Under the pieces are notes generated by a model. The model was not told the DNA's origin. It searched no databases and worked only from the letters and a program-made list of their open reading frames with translations. DNA of 64,000 nucleotides from JAHIVN01 sp018816645. Its GTDB lineage: Bacteria > Patescibacteriota > Dojkabacteria > JAHIVN01. Shown one piece after another: positions 25,383 through 34,773 of this stretch (its first letter is position 1; every line of letters begins with the position of its first letter). Made by a program: the position numbers and the translations under genes. The DNA is taken from contig JBDRHZ010000028.1 of assembly GCA_043816305.1 (NCBI GenBank), positions 1-64,000 of the forward strand. Reading direction: 5' to 3'.

Positions 25383-26054
25383 ATGGACTCAAAACTATTT
25401 AAAAGGATAAAGTTTGCTGGAACAATCCTTATAATTCTTACTATATTAATTGTACTTGGGATTCTCAGCAATAATATTTCAGTTGAAGAAGCTCAATCCT
25501 GGGTCTCATCATTTGGTATTCTTTCTCCTATCATTCTTGTGATTTTATGCATAGCTTCTATAGTTCTTAGTCCTCTTGTTGTAACACCATTCTGGATCGC
25601 CAGCATCAAGTTATTTGGATTTTTCCCGAGTCTGCTATACATATCAATTGCAAACATTATCGGCCATTCAGCTAATTTCTGGATTGCTCGTATATGGGGA
25701 CGACCTGTTGTCAGAAAGTTAGTAGGCGAAAAAGGCATCAAAGAAATCGACTCCTTCTCACAAGTAATCGGCAGAAAAGTACTGATTTTTTTGAGGATTA
25801 TTGGAGGTCCAGCTGCAGATTATATTTCCTATGCTGCCGGCTTTACAAACATGAAATTTTCTTCATACGTACTTATTACGCTTGTATTTATGAAGCCTTG
25901 GACGATCTTCAGCTTCTGGATGACCTACAGGGCTGTTGAGGCAGAGGAAATCAAGTCAACAGTTGGTTACTTTGTCATGCTCGCGATACTTACTATCCTT
26001 ATCACGTTTACTGTATCGCTTATCCTGTCTCGGAAAAAAAAGCAGATTAGGTGA
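25383..26054 (+). CDS. VTT-domain (TVP38/TMEM64, DedA-like) membrane protein
   Basis: A 223-residue integral membrane protein with about six helices. The VTT domain shows Leu-Ser-Pro-Leu-Val-Val-Thr-Pro-Phe-Trp, then Gly-His-Ser-Ala-Asn-Phe-Trp-Ile-Ala-Arg-x-Trp-Gly-Arg-Pro, the family's Gly-x3-Asn/Gly-x-Arg element, and Arg-x-Ile-Gly-Gly-Pro-Ala-Ala-Asp with Tyr-Ala-Ala-Gly. Such proteins probably flip lipids or carriers such as undecaprenyl phosphate. It stands alone and divergent from the SIMPL gene. Confidence 0.85.
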   Translation: MDSKLFKRIKFAGTILIILTILIVLGILSNNISVEEAQSWVSSFGILSPIILVILCIASIVLSPLVVTPFWIASIKLFGFFPSLLYISIANIIGHSANFWIARIWGRPVVRKLVGEKGIKEIDSFSQVIGRKVLIFLRIIGGPAADYISYAAGFTNMKFSSYVLITLVFMKPWTIFSFWMTYRAVEAEEIKSTVGYFVMLAILTILITFTVSLILSRKKKQIR

Positions 26055-26156
26055 AATTGATTCGTAGGCATTTATATCTTCTCTGACTCAAAATTAAACT
26101 TGGAAAATGAGTATTGGCTTTTGTTTGGTCAATGGGATTTGGGAATTGGTAACGAG

Positions 26157-26564
26157 TTATTTCATAGGCACGTATTTCTTGAGTAAGGTCTCGAGATTTA
26201 TATAGTCCTCTATAAACCAGCCCGGTTTTGAAGTAACCTTTACCCAGGTTTCACTCCCTAAATTTGAATGAATCTCTCCCGGTTTAATGGCTATATTTTG
26301 ACCTTTCGACAAAGTATATTCTTTACTTCCCTTAAAAATCTTCAGAGAGCCTTTTACTACTTCATATGTTTCGGTGATAACATTATGGCAATGAATCGTA
26401 GAGTAATCAATAACGGCAATGGCTACACTGTAATCAGCATGATCTGCAGTCGATTCAATCTCACAAATTATCTCCGTTGTTATACCTTTTGCATTCTTAT
26501 TCTCAATTATCGTCTTGCCCGGATACTCCCGCTTTAACCGTTCTAGAATTTTCTTAACCTGCAT
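26157..26564 (-). CDS. Cupin-fold protein
   Basis: About 135 residues from the internal ATG at 26564 (MQVKKILERL), preferred over one nine codons upstream. The cupin motif is readable: Ser-Thr-Ile-His-Cys-His, Thr-Glu-Thr-Tyr-Glu-Val-Val-Lys-Gly, and later Ile-Lys-Pro-Gly-Glu-Ile-His-Ser-Asn. The His/Glu/His set can bind a metal. No enzyme activity can be assigned. It lies 45 bases after rsmA in the same direction. Confidence 0.8.
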   Translation of the reverse strand: MQVKKILERLKREYPGKTIIENKNAKGITTEIICEIESTADHADYSVAIAVIDYSTIHCHNVITETYEVVKGSLKIFKGSKEYTLSKGQNIAIKPGEIHSNLGSETWVKVTSKPGWFIEDYINLETLLKKYVPMK

Positions 26565-26608
26565 ATTTTGATAACAAAATATAAAGCTCACTGTCTACCC
26601 TTGATTAA

Positions 26609-27424
26609 TCACGGACCTACTATCCTGCTGAATAATTTCTTCCACTGATCAAACGTGAGATTACTCCCTCTAGCATTCTCACTGATGTGAAATTCTTTGA
26701 AAATCTTAGTAAGCGCTGACTTTTCTATTCTATATATTGAACTCAGATTCTTGATCAACTTCTTCCGTGGATTCAGAAAAGCGGATCTAAGAAACTTTAT
26801 GAATTTACTTATATTTGGCGTTTGAGATTTCCCGCCAGAGGCGGGCCAGCCTTTGGCTGGGAGATTCGAGATTTTTATTATCCCCCCGTCAACCTTTGGC
26901 ATAGGACTGAATACCTCTTTTGGAACAGTTCCTATGTACTTTGCACTTCCAAATATCTGAACATAGTTTGACAAGAATGTCCCCTTTGGCACTTTTGCAC
27001 AGTAATCTTCTGCTACCTCTTTTTGAATGAGCACTGTGATAGTATCTGGCCGAAATTCCATTTTCAGAAACTTTCTGATTATGAGTTTGGAAATGTTGTA
27101 TGGAAGAGAGCCAATCAGTTTATAGCTTTTCACTCCGGCAAGTTCACGACTAACGTCTAAAGTCATGATATCTTTCCCCATGATTTTTACATTTTCTTCA
27201 TCCTGAAATCTATTTTTGAGCATGTGTACAAAGCGCTCATCGTATTCTACAGCTACAAGTTTTCCTACTTCATTTGCAAGATACTGCGTCAGAACACCTG
27301 CTCCCGGCCCAACTTCCAGAACAACATCATCTTTTGACAGGTCAGCTGCTTCGATTATTTTCAGAGCAAATGATCTGTCCGTCAGAAAATTCTGCCCTAA
27401 CTCCTTTTTATGCTTTATATCCAT
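26609..27424 (-). CDS. rsmA: 16S rRNA dimethyladenosine transferase RsmA (KsgA)
   Basis: About 271 residues from the ATG at 27424 (MDIKHKKELGQNFLTD); the longer frame adds 21 residues unlike the family. It has KELGQNFLTD, the SAM loop LEVGPGAGVLT, and the catalytic NLPY-equivalent as Ser-Leu-Pro-Tyr-Asn. It dimethylates A1518 and A1519 in 16S rRNA, a late step in small-subunit assembly. Residues about 182-201 carry an in-frame insertion (26821-26880) with high Pro, Gly and Trp, which aligns to no RsmA and matches the uvrB repeat. It is 77 bases downstream of gatD in the same direction. Confidence 0.95.
   Translation of the reverse strand: MDIKHKKELGQNFLTDRSFALKIIEAADLSKDDVVLEVGPGAGVLTQYLANEVGKLVAVEYDERFVHMLKNRFQDEENVKIMGKDIMTLDVSRELAGVKSYKLIGSLPYNISKLIIRKFLKMEFRPDTITVLIQKEVAEDYCAKVPKGTFLSNYVQIFGSAKYIGTVPKEVFSPMPKVDGGIIKISNLPAKGWPASGGKSQTPNISKFIKFLRSAFLNPRKKLIKNLSSIYRIEKSALTKIFKEFHISENARGSNLTFDQWKKLFSRIVGP
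26821..26880 (-). repeat. Palindromic element inserted in frame in rsmA
   Basis: On the minus strand AAATCTCGAATCTCC precedes CAGCCAAAGGCTGG and CCGCCTCTGGCGG, and AAATCTC closes the element. Both palindromes are perfect. The ends and cores match the element in uvrB, so both belong to one family. Confidence 0.8.
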
Positions 27425-27501
27425 TTTTCTGCCTTGTAGGCGGATTAAATACAGTAGTATAACGATTGTATGACTATTATTACACAATTGCTTAACAGTT
27501 G

Positions 27502-28287
27502 TTAGCCTCTGACCCCCATCATCTCCAACATCGCCTTGTGCGCTTCTAATTCCTCTTTATCATTCAATTTCTTCAGTTTAACCCTATTCCCATACTTATT
27601 CTTGAGAGCTTTAAAAATCAAGAGATCAGCAAGATGCGGGTTTTTTGGAAGCAACGAACCATGCATATATGAGCAGAAAACATTCTTATAAACCGCTCCT
27701 TCGATTCCCTCCTTTGCATTATTCCCTTTGCCTTTCAGCACATACCCTAACGGAACTACATTCTTGCCAAGATAAGTCTGGCCGATATGATTTTCAAAAC
27801 CAACTAGAGTGTCTATTGACACAGCGTCAATATCCATAGCATCTTTATTAATTTTTGTGACAATATTTCCCAGACATCTCATACTTACTGCGTCCCCTGG
27901 AGCTATAGTCTCCGAATCGATTATTCCAAGGCCGGGAATCTCTTCTCCCTTTCCGGATAAAAACTTCTTTCCAAACAGCTGGAATCCTGCACAAACTGCA
28001 AGAAAAACACGGCCCTTCTCAATAGCATCTACGATAATAGTCTTCTGTTTGAGGAGCTCTTTATAGACCCTGTACTCATCTTGATCCTGCCCACCACCTA
28101 TGAAAAATATATCTGATCTAAGTGATAGCTGTTCGCCAAGTTTGACTTCCTTTATCGTCACCTGAATATCACGCCATTCACAACGCTGCCTCAGTGCAAT
28201 AATATTTCCCTGATCTCCATACAGGTTCAGCAGTTCAGGATACAAATGTGTTATTGTCAATCTGTATTTCTGCTTCATCATTTCCAA
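27502..28287 (-). CDS. gatD: Lipid II isoglutaminyl synthase, glutaminase subunit GatD
   Basis: A 261-residue class I glutamine amidotransferase of the CobB/CobQ-like type. The nucleophile is Cys99 in FLAVCAGFQLFG and the paired His209 is in CSYMHGSLLPKNPHLAD. The start of the chain, Leu-Tyr-Pro-Glu-Leu-Leu-Asn-Leu-Tyr-Gly-Asp-Gln-Gly-Asn, is diagnostic. GatD makes ammonia for MurT, which amidates the alpha-carboxyl of D-glutamate in peptidoglycan stems. Its start overlaps the end of murT by 10 bases, so they are translationally coupled. Confidence 0.95.
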   Translation of the reverse strand: MEMMKQKYRLTITHLYPELLNLYGDQGNIIALRQRCEWRDIQVTIKEVKLGEQLSLRSDIFFIGGGQDQDEYRVYKELLKQKTIIVDAIEKGRVFLAVCAGFQLFGKKFLSGKGEEIPGLGIIDSETIAPGDAVSMRCLGNIVTKINKDAMDIDAVSIDTLVGFENHIGQTYLGKNVVPLGYVLKGKGNNAKEGIEGAVYKNVFCSYMHGSLLPKNPHLADLLIFKALKNKYGNRVKLKKLNDKEELEAHKAMLEMMGVRG

Positions 28288-29570
28288 AATTCCTTAATTT
28301 TAACTATATTTCCTATAGAATCTCTAACTTCGAACATAGCTGTATACGTCGGCAATATGAAAAGTGTTTCGTGATCAGGAGTCTTTGACAATGCAACATC
28401 CAAAGCTTTGGAGATATTTGTGTCGACTTCAAGATTCATTGGCTTTATCAGTGCATATTTCAGTCTGAGAGTCATATCATGAGCTCTTATCCCGCTCACT
28501 GTGATAGATGAAATATTTGCTTTGGCCAGTATTTCTATCCTAGTATCCCATAACCAGCTCACATCTCTCCCATCGGCAATGTTATCGTTAATTATTATCA
28601 AAAGATTGAGACGAGATATGCTTTTTAGCATATTTATATTTGCTGTAAAGCTGGCAGGATTCTTGATCAAAAGCAATTGAATTTTCTTATTACCAATTGA
28701 AACTAGTTCTCCTCTTCCGAAAGCAGGTCTGAAGTTTGCAAATAGAGGCTTAAGTTTTTTTTCAGATAAATGTTTCATACTTTCTGCCGTACACAGAGCG
28801 GCCAATGCACTATAAATATTCTGAATACCTGGAACTGCAAACCTCAAGTTTCTGACAACTTTTCTTAGACCAAATACATCGAATTCAAACGACATGTCTT
28901 TTTGCTTTTGTAGATTCTTTGCATACACTGTCTGAGTTATTGCTACTTTCCTGCTTTTGACATATATCGGTTCAAAGAAAATCTCATCCTTCCTGCTGTC
29001 ACGGATATAAAAATAAACAGTTTTATTTGATAAACCATTCCTAAGAGATTTCACATTTTCATCGTCACCATTGAGTATCAGTTTCGCCTTCGAACAATTT
29101 GAAATTGCATCTTTAATATAGCTCCTAGTCTTGATGACTTCTCCATAAGCATCCAGCTGGTCACGGAAAAGGTTAGTTACAACAATGAGATCGGGTTTAG
29201 CATATTTAGTCAGAATAGGCATCGTGGCCTCTTCAACTTCAATCACAGCTGCATCACTCCTTACTTTGCCGGAGAAATCGGTATCATTAATGACTGATGT
29301 TGCTATGCCTCTCAATAGGTTAGCACCACTGGAGTTTGAGACAGTCTTGATACCCTGAGCTTCGAGTAGATGCTTGAGAAATCTTTGAGTAGTAGTTTTG
29401 CCGTTAGTTCCTGTGATAAAGATTACCTTTTTATACTGTGAAAAAACGTTTTTCAGAAAAGACGGGAAATACTTCTCGATAGCAAGTCCGGGTAGAGATG
29501 TGCCGCCACCCAGCTTAAATAGCTTTAAAGTCGCTGACAATATTTTTATGATTGTGATAAAGATAATCAT
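28278..29570 (-). CDS. murT: Lipid II isoglutaminyl synthase, Mur-ligase subunit MurT
   Basis: A 430-residue Mur-ligase-like ATPase. P-loop GTNGKTT is at residues 54-60, and Asn-Leu-Phe-Arg-Asp-Gln-Leu-Asp-Ala-Tyr-Gly-Glu is the family's MurT motif. The C-terminal DUF1727 domain follows (Leu-Leu-Ile-Ile-Ile-Asn-Asp-Asn-Ile-Ala-Asp-Gly-Arg-Asp-Val-Ser-Trp-Leu-Trp-Asp). Known MurT has a Cys4 zinc ribbon in the middle; the corresponding part here (about 195-240) has no cysteine, so that zinc site is missing. It works with GatD in the cytoplasm on lipid II. Confidence 0.94.
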   Translation of the reverse strand: MIIFITIIKILSATLKLFKLGGGTSLPGLAIEKYFPSFLKNVFSQYKKVIFITGTNGKTTTQRFLKHLLEAQGIKTVSNSSGANLLRGIATSVINDTDFSGKVRSDAAVIEVEEATMPILTKYAKPDLIVVTNLFRDQLDAYGEVIKTRSYIKDAISNCSKAKLILNGDDENVKSLRNGLSNKTVYFYIRDSRKDEIFFEPIYVKSRKVAITQTVYAKNLQKQKDMSFEFDVFGLRKVVRNLRFAVPGIQNIYSALAALCTAESMKHLSEKKLKPLFANFRPAFGRGELVSIGNKKIQLLLIKNPASFTANINMLKSISRLNLLIIINDNIADGRDVSWLWDTRIEILAKANISSITVSGIRAHDMTLRLKYALIKPMNLEVDTNISKALDVALSKTPDHETLFILPTYTAMFEVRDSIGNIVKIKEFWK

Positions 29571-29676
29571 TGTTTATGGAATCTGGCTTATGATATCACA
29601 ATTCTCGGTTTTGTTAAATTCAACAAGAGAGCTTGAAGGAATTTGCCTTCATTTGGAAATACCCTTTTCAGATTGA

Positions 29677-29682
29677 TATAAT
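29677..29682 (+). promoter_or_regulatory. Extended -10 upstream of orphan 29716
   Basis: TATAAT preceded by TTGA in TTGATATAAT gives a TGnTATAAT match. It lies 33 bases before the TTG start at 29716. Confidence 0.45.
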
Positions 29683-29715
29683 GAAAAAATAGAAGTTGAG
29701 CCAACACAAACAACC

Positions 29716-30270
29716 TTGAACCCTCTAATTATAGAAACAGTCCTTTCTCAAGTTCCAGAAGCGCTGAATCCTATAGTGTTGTCCATTTGTCAAAGACCTC
29801 ATTTTATAAGATATTTTCTTTCCGTAAAAGCAAGATGTTTCGAAGAACTACACCCAGATCTACAGGCAGATATAACACCTGAAGAAGCTTTTATTTTTTT
29901 CTTTATGTCTTTCTAAGAGCACTTTTCAGCTTTTCTTATAATTTCTCAACCGACATCTTTTCTGAAACAGAGAACTTTAAAAGTGTTTTACTTCCCATAC
30001 TAGGCAGCAAAATACAACCAGGTAGAATTGAAGAATTTACTCGAATTGCTGTAGAAGACGCCAGAAGATTTCTAACCACAAATGTCCAAGAACTGAGACT
30101 ACGGATTCATGCTGCCTACGAAACATTCAACTCCGCCCCGAAAGCATATCACTACTACGTTCACAATCTCCAATTCCTTTTCCCCTTTTCTCCAACATTG
30201 ACTGCTGGAGCTTGGAACCAAAATGCAATTATAATTATGGGACCACCTTCAACCCTTGGACTAAACTAAT
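29716..30270 (+). pseudogene. Orphan gene split by a -1 frameshift at a T7 run
   Basis: The first frame (TTG start) reads 66 residues and stops at 29914-29916. The -1 frame is open from before that point to TAA at 30268-30270 and continues the protein for about 120 residues (Ser-Phe-Ser-Tyr-Asn-Phe-Ser-Thr-Asp-Ile-Phe, ending Pro-Ser-Thr-Leu-Gly-Leu-Asn). The join falls on T-TTT-TTC at 29895-29901, which in zero frame is exactly a U-UUU-UUC slippery heptamer. The full product would be about 184 residues, no recognised domain. It could be programmed frameshifting, decay or a homopolymer miscount. Its stop overlaps the end of dnaE by 5 bases. Confidence 0.55.
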
Positions 30271-33200
30271 TTTTCTTATCCTTTAGTAGATACTCTTCAA
30301 TCAAATTCTTGATAGATCCATTGAGGCTGATCTTTCTTTTTAATAACTTCTTTTGCTTTTTGCCATCCTTGTCAGAATAATAAATCAGCAGTTTGTAATT
30401 TCCAGGATTATCTACAATCATCTGTCTGAGTATTTTGAGCTTTAGCGGATTCTTTTCTTTTGAGATATCCAGAGTTATGGTATCTTTCCCATTTGTAATT
30501 GATGGTACATAGCTGCTGAAGCTTTTCAGCTCATCGACAATAACAGAGATTCGCCCTTCGCGATGTGAAGTCTTTCCTATGAAAACAAGAGGCTTATCAG
30601 TGACTAGTTTATCTTTATACTTCTCATAGACTCCGTTAAAAACAACAGCCTCGATATCATCCTCAAAGCACTCAATCCTCAGAAATGCCATTGGCTTATT
30701 ACCATTCCTTGTAATTATTTCTCTCTTGTTTGATATGATTCCGCCTACCTTCACCATCTTGTTTTCACCCTTTTTCTTTACCTCTGGAACAGAAAGAATC
30801 TCATCTCCGTAATATTTTCTATACTTTTTTAGCGGATGTGTACTCAGATAAGTGCCTACTAGCTCCTTTTCCCAAGCGAGTTTTTCTTGATCACCTTCTT
30901 CTTCTACCTCTGGTAAAGGAGTCACCTGAAGCTTCGTAGATATGCCAGCTACATCGAAAAGGCCCGATTGTCCTCCCTGTGACTTCTTTTCGAGTCTAGA
31001 CGATCTGTCAATTATGGTTGGCATAATCTCGAGAAGTGCTCTCCTGGAACCAAACTGGTACATTGCTCCGACTTTTATGAGGCACTCGAGAACCTTTTTA
31101 CTTAGATTTGCACTACCGACTCTTTCTACAAGTTCATCCAGGTTGTTGTATTTCCCCTTTTTCTCTCTTTCTTCTGCGATCTTCTGTACAATTTTGGTAC
31201 TGACATTCTTTACTGCGGCCAGCCCAAAACGTATTTTATTTCCTTCTTCGATAACAAATCCAACACCGCTTTTATTGACATTCGGCGGAAGCACCTTGAT
31301 TCCCATTCTATCAGCTTCTAAAACATCCCGTGTTATCTTATCACTCACCTCGAGATCTGTCTGTAGAAGCCCTGCCATAAATTCAACAGGATAGTGGGCC
31401 TTGAGATAGGCTGTTTGATACGAAATCAGAGCATAACAAGCAGCATGCGATTTATTGAAACCATAATCAGCAAAGGGTTCAATAAATGAAAATATTTTCT
31501 CGGCGATCTTTTTTGGGATACCTTTCTTCATACTTCCCTCTATAAACTTCACCTTTTCCTTCTCCATGATTTCTACTTTTTTCTTACCCATAGCACGTCG
31601 CAGCACATCTGCTTCACCAAGAGAATAACCCGCAACATCCACTGCTATACGAAGAACCTGCTCCTGATAGATAGCAAAACCATAAGTATTCTCGAGAATC
31701 GGCTTTAAGGTAGGATGCAGGTATTCTACTTTCTGTTTGCCAAATTTACGAGCAATGTAATCAGGAATGTACTTCATCGGACCTGGTCTGTAGGCTGCTC
31801 CTAAAAAGATCAGGTCTTCAAATGTAGACGGTTTAAGCTCTTTAAGATATTTCTTCATACCTTCGCTCTCAAACTGGAAAACAGCAGTTGTCTGACCTTT
31901 TCGAAATAAATCATAGGTGATGTCATCGTCAAGCGGGATCTCGTTTATATCTATATCTTTGCCCTTAAATTCTTTTACAAGCTCTAAAACATTTTTTATA
32001 ATCGTAAGATTCGTCAATCCCAGAAAATCAAACTTCATAAGCCCTACATTTTCAATTGTATAACCTTCTATTTGAGTAATGACGCGGTCTCCCTGTCCCG
32101 TCTCTCTTTGTAATGGGATATACTCAACGATAGGCTTCGGAGTAACAAGATAACCGCATGCATGCGTAGATACATGTCTAGCAATCCCCTCTACTCTTTG
32201 GACTATATCGGCAAGTTTCTTTAACTGAGCATCGGAATTGATAATTTTGCCAAATTCTCTATTTCCACTCATCATATCTACCATATGTGCTACTTTTCCA
32301 AATTTCACATCAACCATTTTTGAAAGCTTATCCGCGATCTCTAGATCAATATCCAACACACGAGCAACGTCTCGAATTGCAGCCCGAGTTTTCATTCTTC
32401 CAAAAGTCCCTATGAACGCAGTATTCTTCTTTCCATACGTATCTGTCATGTACTTGAAAAGTTCGTCACGCCTGTCGTCCTGAAAGTCGATATCAAAATC
32501 TGGTGGAGAAAGCCGCTCAGGATTGAGAAATCTCTCAAAATAAAGCTCATACTTGAAAGGATCAATGTTCGTTATTTTTAAAGCATAAGAGACAACACTG
32601 CCGGCACCACTTCCACGTCCAGGACCTACAATGATCCCCTTGTCCAATGCCCAGTTTACATAATCCTGAACAACGAGAAAATAGTCGTCATATCCTTTTT
32701 CATGTATTAGATCCAGTTCGTAATTCAACCTATCTGTTATTTCATCAGTCAGCTTTCCATAACGACTCTTAGCACCTTCAAAGCTGATATCCTTCAATGT
32801 ATCCTTTGCACTCTTCCCTTTAGAGAGTTTACCGAATTTAGGCTGAACTCTCTCGAATAAAATATCAAAGTCCTCAACGCTCTCTACAATTTTTTGAGTA
32901 TTCTCTATTGCTTCAGGAATGTCAGAAAAAAGCTCCTTCATCTGATCTGAATCTTTTATATAGAACTCTTCTGACCAGGACTTTCTTCTGGTATCATCGT
33001 CCATTTTTTTTCCGTCGCTTATAGCCCATAGAACCTCCTGGGCAAACCAATCATCCTTGTTTAAGTAATGACTGTCACAGCTAGCTACAAGAGGAAGATT
33101 GAGTTTTTTAGCAAACTTTACCAGCTTATCTACTAGATTTTCTGCTTCCTTTATTCCATTCCGCTGAATCTCAATATAGAACTCGTCAAGATGTTTACGA

Positions 33201-33685
33201 AGGAATTCTGCCCACTCCTTAGCCTCTTTGTCCTGTCCCTTAGCCAACTGTTTATTTACGATTCCACCTAAACATGCACTTAAACCTATCACGCCTTTGC
33301 CGTATTTCTCTAGGAGTTCTTTGTCTATACGAGGTTTATAATAAAAACCTTCAAGATGGGAATCAGACACCATCTTAACTATATTTTTATATCCTTCAAG
33401 ATTCTTTGCTAAAAGAACAATGTGATATCTTTTGTCATCCACCTTCGGAACTTTGTCAAACCTAGTTCTGAACGCGATATAAGCCTCAACACCTAATATC
33501 GGTTTTATTCCCTGCTCTTTACACTGAAGCCAGAAATCATATATACCATACATGACACCATGATCGGTCAGAGCAACACTATTCATGCCCGACTCCTTTA
33601 TCTTTGACACCAGATCTGGAATCTTCGTAAGACCATCGAGAAGTGAGAACTCACTATGCAAATGTAGATGAGAAAAATCAGCCAT
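30266..33685 (-). CDS. dnaE: DNA polymerase III subunit alpha
   Basis: A 1139-residue replicative polymerase from the ATG at 33685 (MADFSHLHLHSEFSLLDG); a TTG two codons upstream is less likely. The PHP domain begins HLHLHSEFS and Leu-Thr-Asp-His-Gly-Val-Met-Tyr-Gly. The catalytic palm has GPGRGSGAGS and PDFDIDF with the Asp pair, then Ile-Gly-Thr-Phe-Gly. A helix-hairpin-helix region and a C-terminal OB-fold (about 980-1060) follow. The length fits DnaE1. No intein or insertion is visible. Confidence 0.98.
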   Translation of the reverse strand: MADFSHLHLHSEFSLLDGLTKIPDLVSKIKESGMNSVALTDHGVMYGIYDFWLQCKEQGIKPILGVEAYIAFRTRFDKVPKVDDKRYHIVLLAKNLEGYKNIVKMVSDSHLEGFYYKPRIDKELLEKYGKGVIGLSACLGGIVNKQLAKGQDKEAKEWAEFLRKHLDEFYIEIQRNGIKEAENLVDKLVKFAKKLNLPLVASCDSHYLNKDDWFAQEVLWAISDGKKMDDDTRRKSWSEEFYIKDSDQMKELFSDIPEAIENTQKIVESVEDFDILFERVQPKFGKLSKGKSAKDTLKDISFEGAKSRYGKLTDEITDRLNYELDLIHEKGYDDYFLVVQDYVNWALDKGIIVGPGRGSGAGSVVSYALKITNIDPFKYELYFERFLNPERLSPPDFDIDFQDDRRDELFKYMTDTYGKKNTAFIGTFGRMKTRAAIRDVARVLDIDLEIADKLSKMVDVKFGKVAHMVDMMSGNREFGKIINSDAQLKKLADIVQRVEGIARHVSTHACGYLVTPKPIVEYIPLQRETGQGDRVITQIEGYTIENVGLMKFDFLGLTNLTIIKNVLELVKEFKGKDIDINEIPLDDDITYDLFRKGQTTAVFQFESEGMKKYLKELKPSTFEDLIFLGAAYRPGPMKYIPDYIARKFGKQKVEYLHPTLKPILENTYGFAIYQEQVLRIAVDVAGYSLGEADVLRRAMGKKKVEIMEKEKVKFIEGSMKKGIPKKIAEKIFSFIEPFADYGFNKSHAACYALISYQTAYLKAHYPVEFMAGLLQTDLEVSDKITRDVLEADRMGIKVLPPNVNKSGVGFVIEEGNKIRFGLAAVKNVSTKIVQKIAEEREKKGKYNNLDELVERVGSANLSKKVLECLIKVGAMYQFGSRRALLEIMPTIIDRSSRLEKKSQGGQSGLFDVAGISTKLQVTPLPEVEEEGDQEKLAWEKELVGTYLSTHPLKKYRKYYGDEILSVPEVKKKGENKMVKVGGIISNKREIITRNGNKPMAFLRIECFEDDIEAVVFNGVYEKYKDKLVTDKPLVFIGKTSHREGRISVIVDELKSFSSYVPSITNGKDTITLDISKEKNPLKLKILRQMIVDNPGNYKLLIYYSDKDGKKQKKLLKRKISLNGSIKNLIEEYLLKDKKN

Positions 33686-33870
33686 ACCCAAAAGGTTTTA
33701 TCCCTATTTCGTATTTTGCTAAATTACATCGGAACTTAATAAATCTCTGCGTTATCTAAATATAGAGGAGTAAAGCTTTTAACACAAGAACAAATGTACA
33801 ATATTTGGAAACAATAGAAAATAATTACATAGTCCTCAACGAATCAACTAATTTTCAAATTGGTATGAAC

Positions 33871-34701
33871 CTAAAAGGACATCTGATTGTAGAAGGAGTA
33901 TAAATGGGTTATCCAGGTTTCTGGGTTTTGTGGTCCATATGACGAATAAGCCAGCTCTTCAAAAGTATCAACACCCTTGAGATAATAGTTGCCAGCAATC
34001 CAGTCAGCTGAAAATGATATCGCTTCAGGCCAGCTGGCAAATCTAAATCCGATCATTCCCCAGGCACTATGTCCGGGACAAACTCGACCAAGCCCCGATT
34101 CCACTCCGGCAATAGCAAGAAAGTATTTACAATAATGCTCACCGTATTTGATGCAGGAGTCAAGTATCACATCTGAATATGGAGCCATGGGCGAACCCTG
34201 CGACACTAGATACGTCTGGATCAGAGTAATTTTATTCATTCTCTCTCGCTTTTTTTCTTCTTCTATTCTACGTTTTTCTTCCTCTATCCTTTGTAATTTC
34301 TCATCGTATTTACTTTTAGCTTCAAGCATCTCTTCACTCGAAGGCCTCAGAAGCCTAAACTCAACTTCATTCACAGTATTGAAGTCAACCTCCTCTGACA
34401 TGACAGTGCTGGCACCAAGCACACTTGTTTCGGCTTTTACCTGTTTGACAACATTTGGATCACTAATTGATCTGAAAGCAAGAAACAGTACAAGAAACAA
34501 AGCAACTATACCACTTAATATCCTAAAGTGTGGTACGAACCGCACTATTGATGCAGTAACTTTCTTGTGAGATTTTGATTGTTCTCCTGAGTACCTTTTC
34601 AGAACTGCTTTGTAAGAGTTTAAGCCTATATTATAGGCAAATTTCAAAAGTAAAGCATTATAACAATGCATATTTTTTAAGTCAAACTTGCTATCGGTCA
34701 T
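33871..34701 (-). CDS. Membrane-anchored lysozyme-like protein
   Basis: A 276-residue protein with a cytoplasmic start, one membrane helix at about residues 58-78, a coiled coil of Glu/Lys/Arg at about 125-155, and a lysozyme-like domain from about 160 to 276. The catalytic-type Glu is in AIAGVESGLGRVCPG, followed by Ala-Trp-Gly-Met-Ile-Gly and Trp-Ile-Ala-Gly-Asn-Tyr-Tyr. It probably cuts peptidoglycan outside the membrane, as a lytic transglycosylase or glucosaminidase. It may help cell separation. Confidence 0.75.
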   Translation of the reverse strand: MTDSKFDLKNMHCYNALLLKFAYNIGLNSYKAVLKRYSGEQSKSHKKVTASIVRFVPHFRILSGIVALFLVLFLAFRSISDPNVVKQVKAETSVLGASTVMSEEVDFNTVNEVEFRLLRPSSEEMLEAKSKYDEKLQRIEEEKRRIEEEKKRERMNKITLIQTYLVSQGSPMAPYSDVILDSCIKYGEHYCKYFLAIAGVESGLGRVCPGHSAWGMIGFRFASWPEAISFSADWIAGNYYLKGVDTFEELAYSSYGPQNPETWITHLYSFYNQMSF

Positions 34702-34773
34702 ATGATATTTAATATTGATACATTTCGGAGTTTATGTTATTTTTATTTAGCTTAATTCTTCACAGACTCTAAA

